Of a stretch of DNA of 47,759 nt, positions 8,716-16,962 are shown in pieces; the first letter of the stretch is position 1; every line of letters starts with the position of its first letter. Origin of the DNA: Vreelandella rituensis (GTDB taxonomy: Bacteria > Pseudomonadota > Gammaproteobacteria > Pseudomonadales > Halomonadaceae); NCBI RefSeq assembly GCF_003336665.1, contig NZ_QPIJ01000036.1, positions 1-47,759 on the forward strand, in the 5' to 3' direction. Made by a program: the position numbers and the translations under genes. Below the pieces are notes generated by a model. The model worked only from the letters and a program-made list of their open reading frames with translations, did no database searches and was not told the origin of the DNA.

Positions 8716-9028
8716 AAATTCTCCCGTTGGGTCACTGCAAGGGGTGACTGACCCGAAGCGCACTATGCTGCAACGCAATATAGCGTAGGATACTGCGGAC
8801 AGGACGTCGATGCACCTTCCCTGTTATTTTTTTCACGCTTTCCCTTCGCTTTTTTCAGTTTAATACGCTACCCACTCCTAGCATATAGCATCGGTGAAGC
8901 GCGCAGTTGCGGACATTCAGTGTTAACATTTAGCTTATGTTTAACGTATTGGTCTATTGGTCCAACCCTATCAATATAGGCCTATCCGCACTGTTTCATA
9001 TGTACTGCTTTGCTGGTCGAGGACGTTC
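8716..9028. promoter_or_regulatory. Divergent promoter region between DUF3141 gene and LysR gene
   Basis: This is a 313-base gene-free stretch. It holds a T-rich segment around 8822-8870, an imperfect inverted repeat GTTAACAT/ATGTTTAAC (8922-8945) and a perfect 10-base palindrome ATAGGCCTAT (8976-8985) within 45 bases of the LysR start. LysR regulators commonly bind such dyads between themselves and a divergent target. No confident -35/-10 pair was identified. Confidence 0.45.
8976..8985. promoter_or_regulatory. Perfect palindrome ATAGGCCTAT, candidate LysR operator
   Basis: A 10-base perfect palindrome lies 44 bases before the LysR start codon. A role as an autoregulatory site is inferred only from symmetry and position. 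Confidence 0.3.
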
Positions 9029-10015
9029 ATGTCATCACCCAAGTTGCTAAATCGCCTGACGTTTCGTCAGCTTCAGGTGTTTCAGGCCGTCCATCGTCAA
9101 CGTTCCTACTCGCGTGCGGCCGAGCAACTCGGGTTAAGCCAACCGGCCGTCAGCGCCCAGGTTCGCCAGCTGGAACAGGCGCTTGGCCAGCCACTGTTCA
9201 AGTACGCGGGAAAGACGCTGCATGTACTCCCGGCCGCTGACACCCTAGCCGGCTCCACCCGTGAAATTTTCGGTCAGTTGTCGCGCCTTCAGATGAATCT
9301 TTCCGACATGAGCGGCAAGATCACCGGTGAGCTCAATCTAGCCGCCGTCTCATCGGCACAGTATGTGGTGCCCTATCTGCTTGCGCGCTTTCGCGCCCAC
9401 TATCCGGACGTCAAACTGCGTTTGAAAGTATGCAATCGTAGCCAAGCGCTGGAGAGACTGGCGGATCAACATGACGATCTGGTGATCATGGCCATGGTAC
9501 CGGAAGACGACCAACTGGTGGTCATGCCGATTCTGGACAATGAATTGATCGCCGTCGTCTGGCCCGAGCATCCACTTTTATATGCTCCGGCTCCTCGCTT
9601 GATTGATTTCGCCCGGCATTACGTGCTCATGCGCGAACCGGGCTCGGGGGTACGCAATGCCTTCGAACAGATCGCCGCCGCACAGAACGTCACACTTTCT
9701 CATTGCATCGAACTGGGAACCAACGAGGCCATAAAACAAGGGGTCATGGCGCACCTCGGGGTAGCGGTATTGCCACGTCTGGCGGTACAGCTTGAGCTGG
9801 AACAGGGGTTACTTTACGAACTGATCTTGCCGGATTTCCCGATTCGCCGCTCCTGGTGCATGGTGTATTCCCGCGAACGTTTTCCCACCCCGGTTACTGA
9901 GGTGTTTCTACGCTTCGTCCGTGAGCACCTCAGCGATTATCAAGCGCATTTTCGCGCCCCCTCAAGCCCCCTTCCCAGCCATGGCGTCGCCTGCCTGCCC
10001 ATGCTTTCGTCATAG
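9029..10015 (+). CDS. LysR-family transcriptional regulator
   Basis: The protein has 328 residues from the ATG at 9029, with GAGG seven bases upstream. An earlier in-frame start at 8957 lacks a ribosome binding site. An N-terminal winged helix-turn-helix (FRQLQVFQAVHRQRSYSRAA, then LGLSQPAVSAQVRQLE) is followed by a periplasmic-binding-protein-like effector domain that starts near residue 90 (GELNLAAVSS). The order resembles CbbR-like LysR proteins, but the effector cannot be read from sequence. Its only close divergent partner is the DUF3141 gene, which is therefore the first candidate target along with its own promoter. Confidence 0.92.
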   Translation: MSSPKLLNRLTFRQLQVFQAVHRQRSYSRAAEQLGLSQPAVSAQVRQLEQALGQPLFKYAGKTLHVLPAADTLAGSTREIFGQLSRLQMNLSDMSGKITGELNLAAVSSAQYVVPYLLARFRAHYPDVKLRLKVCNRSQALERLADQHDDLVIMAMVPEDDQLVVMPILDNELIAVVWPEHPLLYAPAPRLIDFARHYVLMREPGSGVRNAFEQIAAAQNVTLSHCIELGTNEAIKQGVMAHLGVAVLPRLAVQLELEQGLLYELILPDFPIRRSWCMVYSRERFPTPVTEVFLRFVREHLSDYQAHFRAPSSPLPSHGVACLPMLSS

Positions 10016-10211
10016 AGCCCTGTCAGCGAAAACCCGTGGCTTTACTGCGGGCTTGTGTCCACTTAAGTAGCGATTATGGTACATTAAAGGCTATTCGTAC
10101 GTATCAATCTGCAGGCTTTCGAGGTTGCGCAACGCTCTTGTCGAATACACGTCCAAGTGCGGTTTCGCCCCCTGAACCTTGTCAGCCGCCAAGTAGAGAG
10201 GCTCACCTTTT
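10016..10211. other. Intergenic stretch before lipA
   Basis: Just after the LysR stop, a weak hairpin (CCCG...CGGG, around 10038-10056) might end that transcript. TTGTGT near 10051 followed after about 16 bases by TATGGT is a weak promoter candidate for lipA. No small gene was recognised. Confidence 0.25.
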
Positions 10212-11279
10212 ATGAGCAACAGCACTTCGCAACGCGTGCCAAGTGGCGAAAAATTCCACAACGAACACGGCATGACAGTGATCAAGGACGGCATGAAACA
10301 GCGCAAGTCGGCTGAGCATGAAAAGACACCCGAGCCTGCGGCCCTTGAACGCAAACCCAAATGGTTGCGTGCGCAGATTCCTGGAGGGGAACGTTTCGAG
10401 GCAGTCAAGAAAAATGTCGCCACTCATCGCCTGAGTACCGTTTGTGCGGAATCACATTGTCCCAACATGGGCGAATGCTGGAGCAATGGCACTGCCACCA
10501 TCATGCTGATGGGCTCGGTATGTACCCGGGCCTGTCGCTTTTGCGCCGTGGATACCGGAAATCCTAAAGGCTGGCTAGACCTTGAAGAACCGGAAAATAC
10601 CGCCAAGTCAGTAGAGCTGATGGGGCTGCGTTATATCGTGTTGACCTCGGTCGACCGTGATGACCTCGATGATGGTGGCGCCACTCATTATTCCAACTGT
10701 ATTCGTGCCATCAAGAAACTCACTCCTCACGTAGTGGTGGAAGCGCTGACGCCTGATTTCGATGGTGAGCCTAGCGCCATTGAGCAGGTAGTGGATTCAG
10801 GCTTGGAAGTCTTTGCCCAGAACGTTGAAACCGTCGAGCGCTTGACGCGTCGCGTGCGAGACCCACGCGCCGGTTATCGCAAGACACTCGACGTTCTCGC
10901 CCACGCCAAACGGCATCGCCCCGACGTTGTCACCAAGACCAGCCTGATGCTGGGTTTGGGCGAAACCGAAGAGGAAATTCTTCAGACATTCGATGACCTG
11001 CGTGACATTGGCGTAGATATCGTCACTCTCGGCCAGTACCTGCGTCCCACCAAGAATCATTTGGCGGTCGAACGCTGGGTCACCCCCGAAGAGTTTGAAC
11101 GCTTTCGTCTGCTGGGACTTGAGAAGGGCTTTATGGAAGTACCCTCCGGCCCCCTGGTACGTTCCAGCTACCGTGCCGACCGGGTATTCGAGAAAAACAA
11201 TCTGGGGTTAGCATCGGCAGTTGAAGTTCCCGGGCAAGCAACCGATCCCAACCGGATTCCTACCAAGAGTGTGGGCTAG
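10212..11279 (+). CDS. lipA: Lipoyl synthase
   Basis: LipA is a radical-SAM enzyme that inserts two sulfurs into octanoyl groups on lipoyl domains. The 355-residue protein has the auxiliary cluster cysteines Cys78, Cys83 and Cys89 ([12 protein letters not shown]) and the radical SAM motif Cys104, Cys108, Cys111 (CTRACRFC). The C-terminal RSSYRAD holds the conserved cluster-ligand serine. The N-terminus is about 30 residues longer than in E. coli and polar. An ATG at 10272 is a possible alternative start, but GAGAGG lies upstream of the first ATG. The gene converges on lipB instead of following it on the same strand. Confidence 0.97.
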   Translation: MSNSTSQRVPSGEKFHNEHGMTVIKDGMKQRKSAEHEKTPEPAALERKPKWLRAQIPGGERFEAVKKNVATHRLSTVCAESHCPNMGECWSNGTATIMLMGSVCTRACRFCAVDTGNPKGWLDLEEPENTAKSVELMGLRYIVLTSVDRDDLDDGGATHYSNCIRAIKKLTPHVVVEALTPDFDGEPSAIEQVVDSGLEVFAQNVETVERLTRRVRDPRAGYRKTLDVLAHAKRHRPDVVTKTSLMLGLGETEEEILQTFDDLRDIGVDIVTLGQYLRPTKNHLAVERWVTPEEFERFRLLGLEKGFMEVPSGPLVRSSYRADRVFEKNNLGLASAVEVPGQATDPNRIPTKSVG

Positions 11280-11322
11280 ACGTTGCCTAAAGACAGCGGC
11301 TAGAGCACTAGACCGGCCGGCA

Positions 11323-12000
11323 CTATAAGGGGCGTGTTCTTTCAATTTGAATGCCACGCTCCAGTTCATCAGCCAGGCACTGTGCAAGCTGCTCACCTAC
11401 CCTATTGATACCCAATGGCTCGTCAGTCATGTCAGCCAAACGAGTCATGGTCATTCCTGCGTAACCACACGGATTGATCCGCATGAAGGGCTCAAGGTCT
11501 CCATCCACGTTAAGGGCCACGCCATGAAAGCTGGCGCCTCGGCGAATGCGCAGCCCTAGCGAAGCGATCTTGGCTTCTTCTCCATGCTTGCCCGGGACAT
11601 ATACCCCCGGCGCATCGGGCCGGGCGCGTGCAACAACGCCATATTCTGCCAATACCGCAATCACTGCATTCTCCAGAGCTGACACCAGCGCTCTCACACC
11701 GATACGCGCCCGACGCACATCCAATAACGGGTAAAGCACCACTTGCCCCGGCCCATGGTAAGTCACCTGGCCTCCCCGATCGGTCTGCACCACGGGGATA
11801 TCTCCCGGCATCAATAGATGCTCCGACTTACCTGCTTGGCCTTGCGTGAACACCGGTTCATGCTCAACCAGCCAAAACTGATCCGGCGTAGCCGCATCAC
11901 GCGTATCGGTCAGTTCACGCATGGCCTGCCATACCGGAAAATAAGGCTGACGTCCCAAAACGTACACATTGATGGGAGCCGAGCCAAGGTCCTCAGTCAT
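11323..12000 (-). CDS. lipB: Octanoyl-ACP:protein octanoyltransferase
   Basis: LipB moves octanoate from acyl carrier protein onto lipoyl domains and supplies the substrate of LipA. The 225-residue protein has [12 protein letters not shown], catalytic Lys144 (AKIASLGLR) and catalytic Cys178 (INPCGYAGM). The start ATG at 12000 shares its first base with the last base of the upstream DUF493 stop codon (TGATG), implying coupling. A GTG just upstream is also possible. It is the last gene of the long minus-strand cluster and ends 43 bases from the end of lipA. Confidence 0.97.
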   Translation of the reverse strand: MTEDLGSAPINVYVLGRQPYFPVWQAMRELTDTRDAATPDQFWLVEHEPVFTQGQAGKSEHLLMPGDIPVVQTDRGGQVTYHGPGQVVLYPLLDVRRARIGVRALVSALENAVIAVLAEYGVVARARPDAPGVYVPGKHGEEAKIASLGLRIRRGASFHGVALNVDGDLEPFMRINPCGYAGMTMTRLADMTDEPLGINRVGEQLAQCLADELERGIQIERTRPL

Positions 12001-12308
12001 CACAACACCATATGCACACGGCCAGTGGCCTTCAAATCCACAAACAGCTGTTTCAGCTGCTTTTCTCCGGTAGCTCGAATCGTGATGCGTATCGATTGAA
12101 AACGCCCGTTTCGACTATCCACCACCTGCATTTCGGTGGCATCGAATTCAGGCGCATGTTGAATGACTATCTGACATACCGTTGCAGCAAAGTCATCGGC
12201 AGCATTTCCCACCACCTTGATAGGATAATCACAGGGAAAAACGATCTCAGGTTTTTCCGCCGGTGCTACCGTGACTGGCTGGCGCAGGTCTCGCAGCCCT
12301 TTTTTCAT
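12000..12308 (-). CDS. ybeD: YbeD/DUF493 family protein
   Basis: This 102-residue protein of the small ferredoxin-like DUF493 family contains [11 protein letters not shown] near its start and a C-terminal VHMVL, as in E. coli YbeD. It lies between dacA and lipB in most gammaproteobacteria, as here. The family is thought to be regulatory (ACT-like fold), and the molecular role is unknown. The start at 12308 has AAGGAG 11 bases upstream. An upstream ATG at 12341 would add 11 residues and seems less likely. Confidence 0.9.
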   Translation of the reverse strand: MKKGLRDLRQPVTVAPAEKPEIVFPCDYPIKVVGNAADDFAATVCQIVIQHAPEFDATEMQVVDSRNGRFQSIRITIRATGEKQLKQLFVDLKATGRVHMVL

Positions 12309-12379
12309 GATAAAAGACGCTCCTTGAAGAGAAATAATCACGGGCCTGTTCTCTATTACCTTACAGGCTGGTCATGGCC

Positions 12380-13579
12380 TTAATCGAAGAAGCGGCCTAG
12401 CAGCCCACTGAAGAAGCGCCTGACTTGATCCAACAGTCGTTTGAACAAGCCGCCTTCTTCAACACCCTCAAGAGCCACCAATGACCGCTCGCCAATTATC
12501 TCATCACCTAGACGGACCTCCAGTGTACCGACGGTATCGCCCAAGCTAACCGGAGCACTCAGCTCTGAATCCAGATTCAAGCGAGCAGTCAGCTCGGCAT
12601 TGCGATTACGTGGCAAGGTCATGTGAACATCGTCATCCACGCCCACACGCAATTCATTCACACTGCCACCCCATATCCGGGGAGTAGTCAATACAGCACC
12701 GCGATCATACAACTTGAGCGTTTCGTAATAACGAAAGCCGTAACTCAAGAGCTTCTGGGTTTCCTGGGCACGCGCCTCGTCGGAGTTAGTCCCCATCACC
12801 ACGGAAATCAAGCGCATGTCTTCGCGCTCGGCCGAAGCCACCAGACAGTAACCTGCCTCGCTGGTCCAACCGGTTTTCAAGCCGTCTACACTGGGGTCAC
12901 GCCACAACAGCCGGTTACGGTTAGGCTGACTGATATCGCCATAAGTGTAGTTACGCTCGGAATACATGGCGTAGTGTTCAGGGTAGTCATTGATGATGTG
13001 CTGGGACAGAAGCGCCATATCACGTGCCGTGGAGTAATGATTTTCTCCCGGAAGACCGGTGGCATTGACGAAATTGGTGTTATGCATGTCCAAACGAGTG
13101 GCATGCTGGTTCATCAAGTCGGAAAAAGGCACTTCACCGCCGGCCAGGTGTTCGGCCATGGCCACACTGGCGTCGTTCCCCGAGACGATGACAATACCAT
13201 TCAACAGATCGCGGATAGCGACCTGATTACCGACTTCGATAAACATCTTCGAACCACCGGTGCGCCAGGCGCGCTCACTGATATTGACCATGTCATCCAG
13301 CTTGATAGTGCCACGATCCAGTTCGTGTTCCACAAGGTAGGCGGTCATCAGTTTGGTGAGACTGGCGGGAGGCAGGCGTTCATCCGGATTGTGCTGTGCC
13401 AGAATTCGCCCACTGTTGGCATCCATCAGAATCCACGAGCTTGCTGCAAGCTGAGGTGCCGCAGGGATCATGGTCTGGGGCTGAGGGATGACCTGGGCCA
13501 CTGCATGCGAGGTAACCAATACCAGACACATTAAGCAGGGTAGCAAGCGCAAACGGAGCATAGACTTCAAGGCATTCAT
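12380..13579 (-). CDS. dacA: D-alanyl-D-alanine carboxypeptidase (PBP5 family)
   Basis: This periplasmic serine enzyme trims the terminal D-Ala from peptidoglycan stem peptides. The 399-residue protein has a signal peptide ending near VAQ (residue 29) and the three active-site motifs SLTK (Ser73, Lys76), SGN (133-135) and KTG (235-237). The C-terminal beta-rich domain is followed by the amphipathic helix GGLFKRLLDQVRRFFSGLL, which anchors PBP5 enzymes to the inner membrane. It is downstream of rlpA with about 100 bases between them, enough for its own promoter. Confidence 0.97.
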   Translation of the reverse strand: MNALKSMLRLRLLPCLMCLVLVTSHAVAQVIPQPQTMIPAAPQLAASSWILMDANSGRILAQHNPDERLPPASLTKLMTAYLVEHELDRGTIKLDDMVNISERAWRTGGSKMFIEVGNQVAIRDLLNGIVIVSGNDASVAMAEHLAGGEVPFSDLMNQHATRLDMHNTNFVNATGLPGENHYSTARDMALLSQHIINDYPEHYAMYSERNYTYGDISQPNRNRLLWRDPSVDGLKTGWTSEAGYCLVASAEREDMRLISVVMGTNSDEARAQETQKLLSYGFRYYETLKLYDRGAVLTTPRIWGGSVNELRVGVDDDVHMTLPRNRNAELTARLNLDSELSAPVSLGDTVGTLEVRLGDEIIGERSLVALEGVEEGGLFKRLLDQVRRFFSGLLGRFFD

Positions 13580-13638
13580 CGACAGGGTCTCATTGGCATT
13601 TACAGCAAAATTGATTCAGAAAGACTGGTAAAGAGTCG

Positions 13639-13656
13639 GCGATGAGGCTTCATCGC
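13639..13656 (-). terminator. Small hairpin between rlpA and dacA
   Basis: GCGATGA-GGCT-TCATCGC is a perfect 7-bp stem in the 101-base gap downstream of rlpA. The run of T after it is poor, so it may be an RNA-processing or attenuating structure and not a full terminator. Confidence 0.3.
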
Positions 13657-13680
13657 TTCTTAAGGGATGTATTCCGATTA

Positions 13681-14700
13681 TTATTGCACTACAAAAACTT
13701 GCGGAAAACCGGCTTGGCGCAGTGCTTCACGTAACGGCACCATACTATTTTCATTATCGACCGGCCCCACCTGTACGCGATGCATGTCGGCATCACTCTT
13801 GACCCGGACAGGATGCGAAAGCTCACTTTCCAGGCGATCTCGAAGCTCACGCGCGCTATCCGAGGATTCCAACGCTGCAATTTGCAGATACATTTTATCG
13901 GTGCTTTCTACAGTACTTTTTTCAGTGCCTTTTCCAAGGCTCTTTTCAATGCCGTTTTCAGCACCTTTTCCTGCAACTTGCGACACGGTGCTAGGTTGAG
14001 GATTTACCGGTGCCCTAGCCACTGAGTCAGACTGAGACGCCGAGAAATCATTGGCGGTACGCCCCCGTTCGGCCAGCCAACGTTCAGGGTCGATGGCTTC
14101 CACTTCCACGGCACCAGTACCGGCATCCAGAAAGCCCAGGCGTGCCGCCGCCGCATAGGATAAATCGATTTCTCGATCACTGTGGAACGGCCCTCGATCA
14201 TTGACACGCACTATCACCGAGCGGCCGTTGTCCAGACTAGTGACCCGAACGAAGGTAGGCAAGGGCAAGGAGCGATGGGCTGCCGACATCTTGTACATGT
14301 CATAGATTTCACCATTGGAGGTAGCATAACCATGAAATTTTTCGCCGTACCAGGAGGCGTTTCCACGCCGCTGATAGTCGCGAGCATCAGGTAATACCTG
14401 GTAGGTCTTGCCCCACACTTCATAGCTTGAACGATTACCTGCCCGAGAAGGCGCTTCGATACGCGGCTCAGCATCCGGCACTTGCGAAACATCCGGTGGC
14501 GCCATCGGGTAGGCGTCCCCACTCATGGCGTAACGCTCTGAGGAAGACGCGCTCGCGCCAGAGCCAGTTTGGCGCAAGGTATCGGATGCTTGACGCTCCG
14601 GCTGCTGAACATCTTGGCTAGCACAGCCGCTCAACAACCCCAGCCCCAACACAACTACCAGCACCACGGGGCGCCATTCATGAATACGCTGCTCGATCAT
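13681..14700 (-). CDS. rlpA: RlpA septal lytic transglycosylase, lipoprotein
   Basis: RlpA cleaves glycan strands lacking stem peptides, at the septum. The 339-residue protein has a lipobox LLSGC (Cys26) and a double-psi beta-barrel domain (about 100-195) that starts at NASWYGEKFHG and includes VRVNDRGPFHSDREIDLS with the catalytic-site residues of the family. A SPOR domain at the C-terminus (about 265-339) binds denuded peptidoglycan. The linker carries tetrapeptide repeats such as GKGA-ENGI-EKSL. The start codon overlaps the mltB stop as ATGA. Confidence 0.95.
   Translation of the reverse strand: MIEQRIHEWRPVVLVVVLGLGLLSGCASQDVQQPERQASDTLRQTGSGASASSSERYAMSGDAYPMAPPDVSQVPDAEPRIEAPSRAGNRSSYEVWGKTYQVLPDARDYQRRGNASWYGEKFHGYATSNGEIYDMYKMSAAHRSLPLPTFVRVTSLDNGRSVIVRVNDRGPFHSDREIDLSYAAAARLGFLDAGTGAVEVEAIDPERWLAERGRTANDFSASQSDSVARAPVNPQPSTVSQVAGKGAENGIEKSLGKGTEKSTVESTDKMYLQIAALESSDSARELRDRLESELSHPVRVKSDADMHRVQVGPVDNENSMVPLREALRQAGFPQVFVVQ
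13900..13971. repeat. Six degenerate 12-bp tandem repeats in the rlpA linker
   Basis: The minus strand reads units such as GGAAAAGGTGCT, GAAAACGGCATT, GAAAAGAGCCTT and GGAAAAGGCACT, each coding a tetrapeptide. The phase is exactly 12 bases across 72 bases. Confidence 0.8.
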
Positions 14701-15755
14701 GGCGTTTCCCCACGTTGTTCAGCAATCGCTTCGGCCAATTCGGTCACCGCCATCGCATAAAGGTGGCTGTGATTGTAGCGCGTGATGACATAAAAATTGT
14801 CATGCGCGAGCCGATAGCGATAACGCCCATCCGCCATCTCCAATGCCAGCGGAATGACCTTCTGATCGGCTTTCATGATCCTGGGTGCATCCCCTTGTGC
14901 AGCGGCGGGCTCGATACCCTCGGCACGCAACGCTTCAAGCATGACATACGGCCGTGACGTCTGATTGAATTCGATGCCCTCAACCAGGGTTTCGGGGCCA
15001 TTAGCCTCATGATAGACAGGTGCGCCCGGCTGCCAGTCATGTTCGCTGAAATAGTTAGCGACACTACCGATCGCGTCCACCGGATTACGCCACAGATCGC
15101 GCAAGCCATCGTCGTCAAAATCTACCGCGTACGCCTGATAACTGGTAGGAATAAACTGCGGGTAGCCCATGGCCCCGGCATAGGAGCCTTTCAAGGTTTC
15201 CGGCGCCACGCCCTGCTCATGAGTGAGTTCCAGAAAGGCACTGAGCTCACCGCGAAAGAAACCACCGCGCACAGGGTGATGAAACGCTAGCGTCGCCAGC
15301 GAATCCAACACTCGGTGACGCCCAGTGTGGCGGCCATAATAGGTTTCCACACCGATAATCGCGGCAATGATTTCCGTCGGCACACCATAGTCGGTTTGCG
15401 CCCGATCCATTGCATCGCTATGGCTATCGATGAAAGCCACGCCGGCATCAACGCGCTCAGGCGTCAGAAAAATAGCGCGATATTCATGCCAGCCCAGCCG
15501 CCTCTCCGCGGCCCCCGCCATGGCATCCAGGACCCCCTGAGTAAATTCGGCCTTGTTCAGAGTGGCGGTCAGCCATTCTCGCGAAAGACCGCGTTCTGAT
15601 AACTCCTCGACCAACTCGGCGGCCTGTGAGTGGACCTCAGGATGAAAGTGTCGCTGGTCCGGAGTCGGATTTGCTGCACTGGCGGAGTTAAGCAGAAGCC
15701 ACCCCAGCACTACCGAAGTCAAGCCGGCGGTCGCCTTATGTACGGCCATAGTCAT
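14697..15755 (-). CDS. mltB: Lytic murein transglycosylase B family
   Basis: MltB-type enzymes cut the MurNAc-GlcNAc bond, forming 1,6-anhydro ends. From the ATG at 15755 the protein has 352 residues, a signal peptide ending near ASA (27), and the catalytic Glu137 in IIGVETYYGRHTG. It continues with the family's AGAMGYPQFIPTSYQ block. No lipobox cysteine is seen, so it is probably soluble in the periplasm, unlike E. coli MltB. GTGAGG lies immediately upstream, and ATGs at 15749 and 15779 are alternatives. It lies between rodA and rlpA and overlaps rlpA by 4 bases. Confidence 0.95.
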   Translation of the reverse strand: MTMAVHKATAGLTSVVLGWLLLNSASAANPTPDQRHFHPEVHSQAAELVEELSERGLSREWLTATLNKAEFTQGVLDAMAGAAERRLGWHEYRAIFLTPERVDAGVAFIDSHSDAMDRAQTDYGVPTEIIAAIIGVETYYGRHTGRHRVLDSLATLAFHHPVRGGFFRGELSAFLELTHEQGVAPETLKGSYAGAMGYPQFIPTSYQAYAVDFDDDGLRDLWRNPVDAIGSVANYFSEHDWQPGAPVYHEANGPETLVEGIEFNQTSRPYVMLEALRAEGIEPAAAQGDAPRIMKADQKVIPLALEMADGRYRYRLAHDNFYVITRYNHSHLYAMAVTELAEAIAEQRGETP

Positions 15756-15801
15756 GTCCTCACCACTCCTGGAATTCACTGATACATGGGGTTAGTGGCC
15801 G

Positions 15802-16962
15802 TTAACGCGGTAGTAACCGGCGATGGGCTTGGATCGACATGAGGATACCGAAACCGGCCATCAAGGTCACGCTTGAGGTGCCACCGTAACTCACTAGAGG
15901 TAACGGCACACCCACCACTGGCAATATGCCGCTGACCATTCCTATGTTGACGAATACATAGATAAAAAACGTCAAGATGATACTGCCCGCCAAAAGACGC
16001 CCGAATGTATCCTGAGCATAGTTTGCCAGCCATAATCCTCGGCTGACGATCATCACGTAAAGCGCGAGTAGCAACAGCATTCCCACCAGGCCGAATTCTT
16101 CACCAAGCACCGCGATGATGAAATCGGTATGACGCTCGGGCAGGAATTCCAGCTGCGATTGCGTACCGTCCAGCCAGCCTTTGCCCCATACACCACCGCT
16201 GCCGATCGCCGTGGTCGATTGCATGATATTCCAACCGGAACCTAGAGGATCACTTTCCGGATTGAGAAACGTCAATACCCGCTGGCGCTGGTAGTTATGC
16301 ATGTTCATCCACAACACCGGCAAGGCGGCCCCTGCCATTGCCATGGCGAATAGAATCAGTTTCCAGGAAAGCCCGGCCAGCACTATCACGATCACAGCGG
16401 CACTGGTGACCAGCAACGAAGTACCCAAGTCGGGCTGAGTGGCAATCAATACTACCGGCAGGGCAATCAGTACCGCGCATACAGCCAGATCACGCAGGCG
16501 GGGCGGCAGTTGGCGGCGGCTCAAGTACGCCGCGACCATCAGAGGCACTGCCAGTTTCATCATTTCCGAGGGCTGAAAGCGCATCACGCCGGGAATCACA
16601 AGCCAGCGTTTGGCACCCATTCCCACATCACCGAACAATTCGACGGCAACCAGCATGGCCAACCCGACGCCATAGGCAAGCGGTGCCCAACGTAAAAAGG
16701 TCACCACGGAGAACTGAGCCAAAATCGCCATCCCCACCAAGGCAACGCCAAAGCGGGTGCCTTGGGCAATCACCACGTCGATATGCTGACCCGAGGCACT
16801 GTAAAGTACCAGCAACCCGGCGCCCATCAGCAACAGCAACATTCCCAGCAACCAAGGGTCTATATGAATCCGCTCCCAGAGACTCTTGCGCCGGGCAATG
16901 CCGCTGTCCGGTGGACGCACAGGGTAACCGCGCCAGCGTCGCGTCAAATGCATAATCCCCAT
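15802..16962 (-). CDS. rodA: RodA, SEDS peptidoglycan glycosyltransferase
   Basis: RodA polymerises lipid II during side-wall growth in partnership with PBP2. The 386-residue protein is almost entirely membrane-embedded, with about ten segments. The block WLDGTQSQLEFLPERHTDFI contains the conserved Asp (of HTDF) essential in E. coli RodA, and VPLPLVSYGGTSSV is the SEDS C-terminal signature. Its ATG directly follows the mrdA stop codon (TAAATG) with GGGAGAA upstream, so the two partners are made from one message. Confidence 0.97.
   Translation of the reverse strand: MGIMHLTRRWRGYPVRPPDSGIARRKSLWERIHIDPWLLGMLLLLMGAGLLVLYSASGQHIDVVIAQGTRFGVALVGMAILAQFSVVTFLRWAPLAYGVGLAMLVAVELFGDVGMGAKRWLVIPGVMRFQPSEMMKLAVPLMVAAYLSRRQLPPRLRDLAVCAVLIALPVVLIATQPDLGTSLLVTSAAVIVIVLAGLSWKLILFAMAMAGAALPVLWMNMHNYQRQRVLTFLNPESDPLGSGWNIMQSTTAIGSGGVWGKGWLDGTQSQLEFLPERHTDFIIAVLGEEFGLVGMLLLLALYVMIVSRGLWLANYAQDTFGRLLAGSIILTFFIYVFVNIGMVSGILPVVGVPLPLVSYGGTSSVTLMAGFGILMSIQAHRRLLPR

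Noticed and set aside
12623..13534. 303-codon plus-strand frame opposite dacA
   Set aside because: dacA has all three PBP motifs in frame. The opposite frame is low in family-like features and is a shadow.
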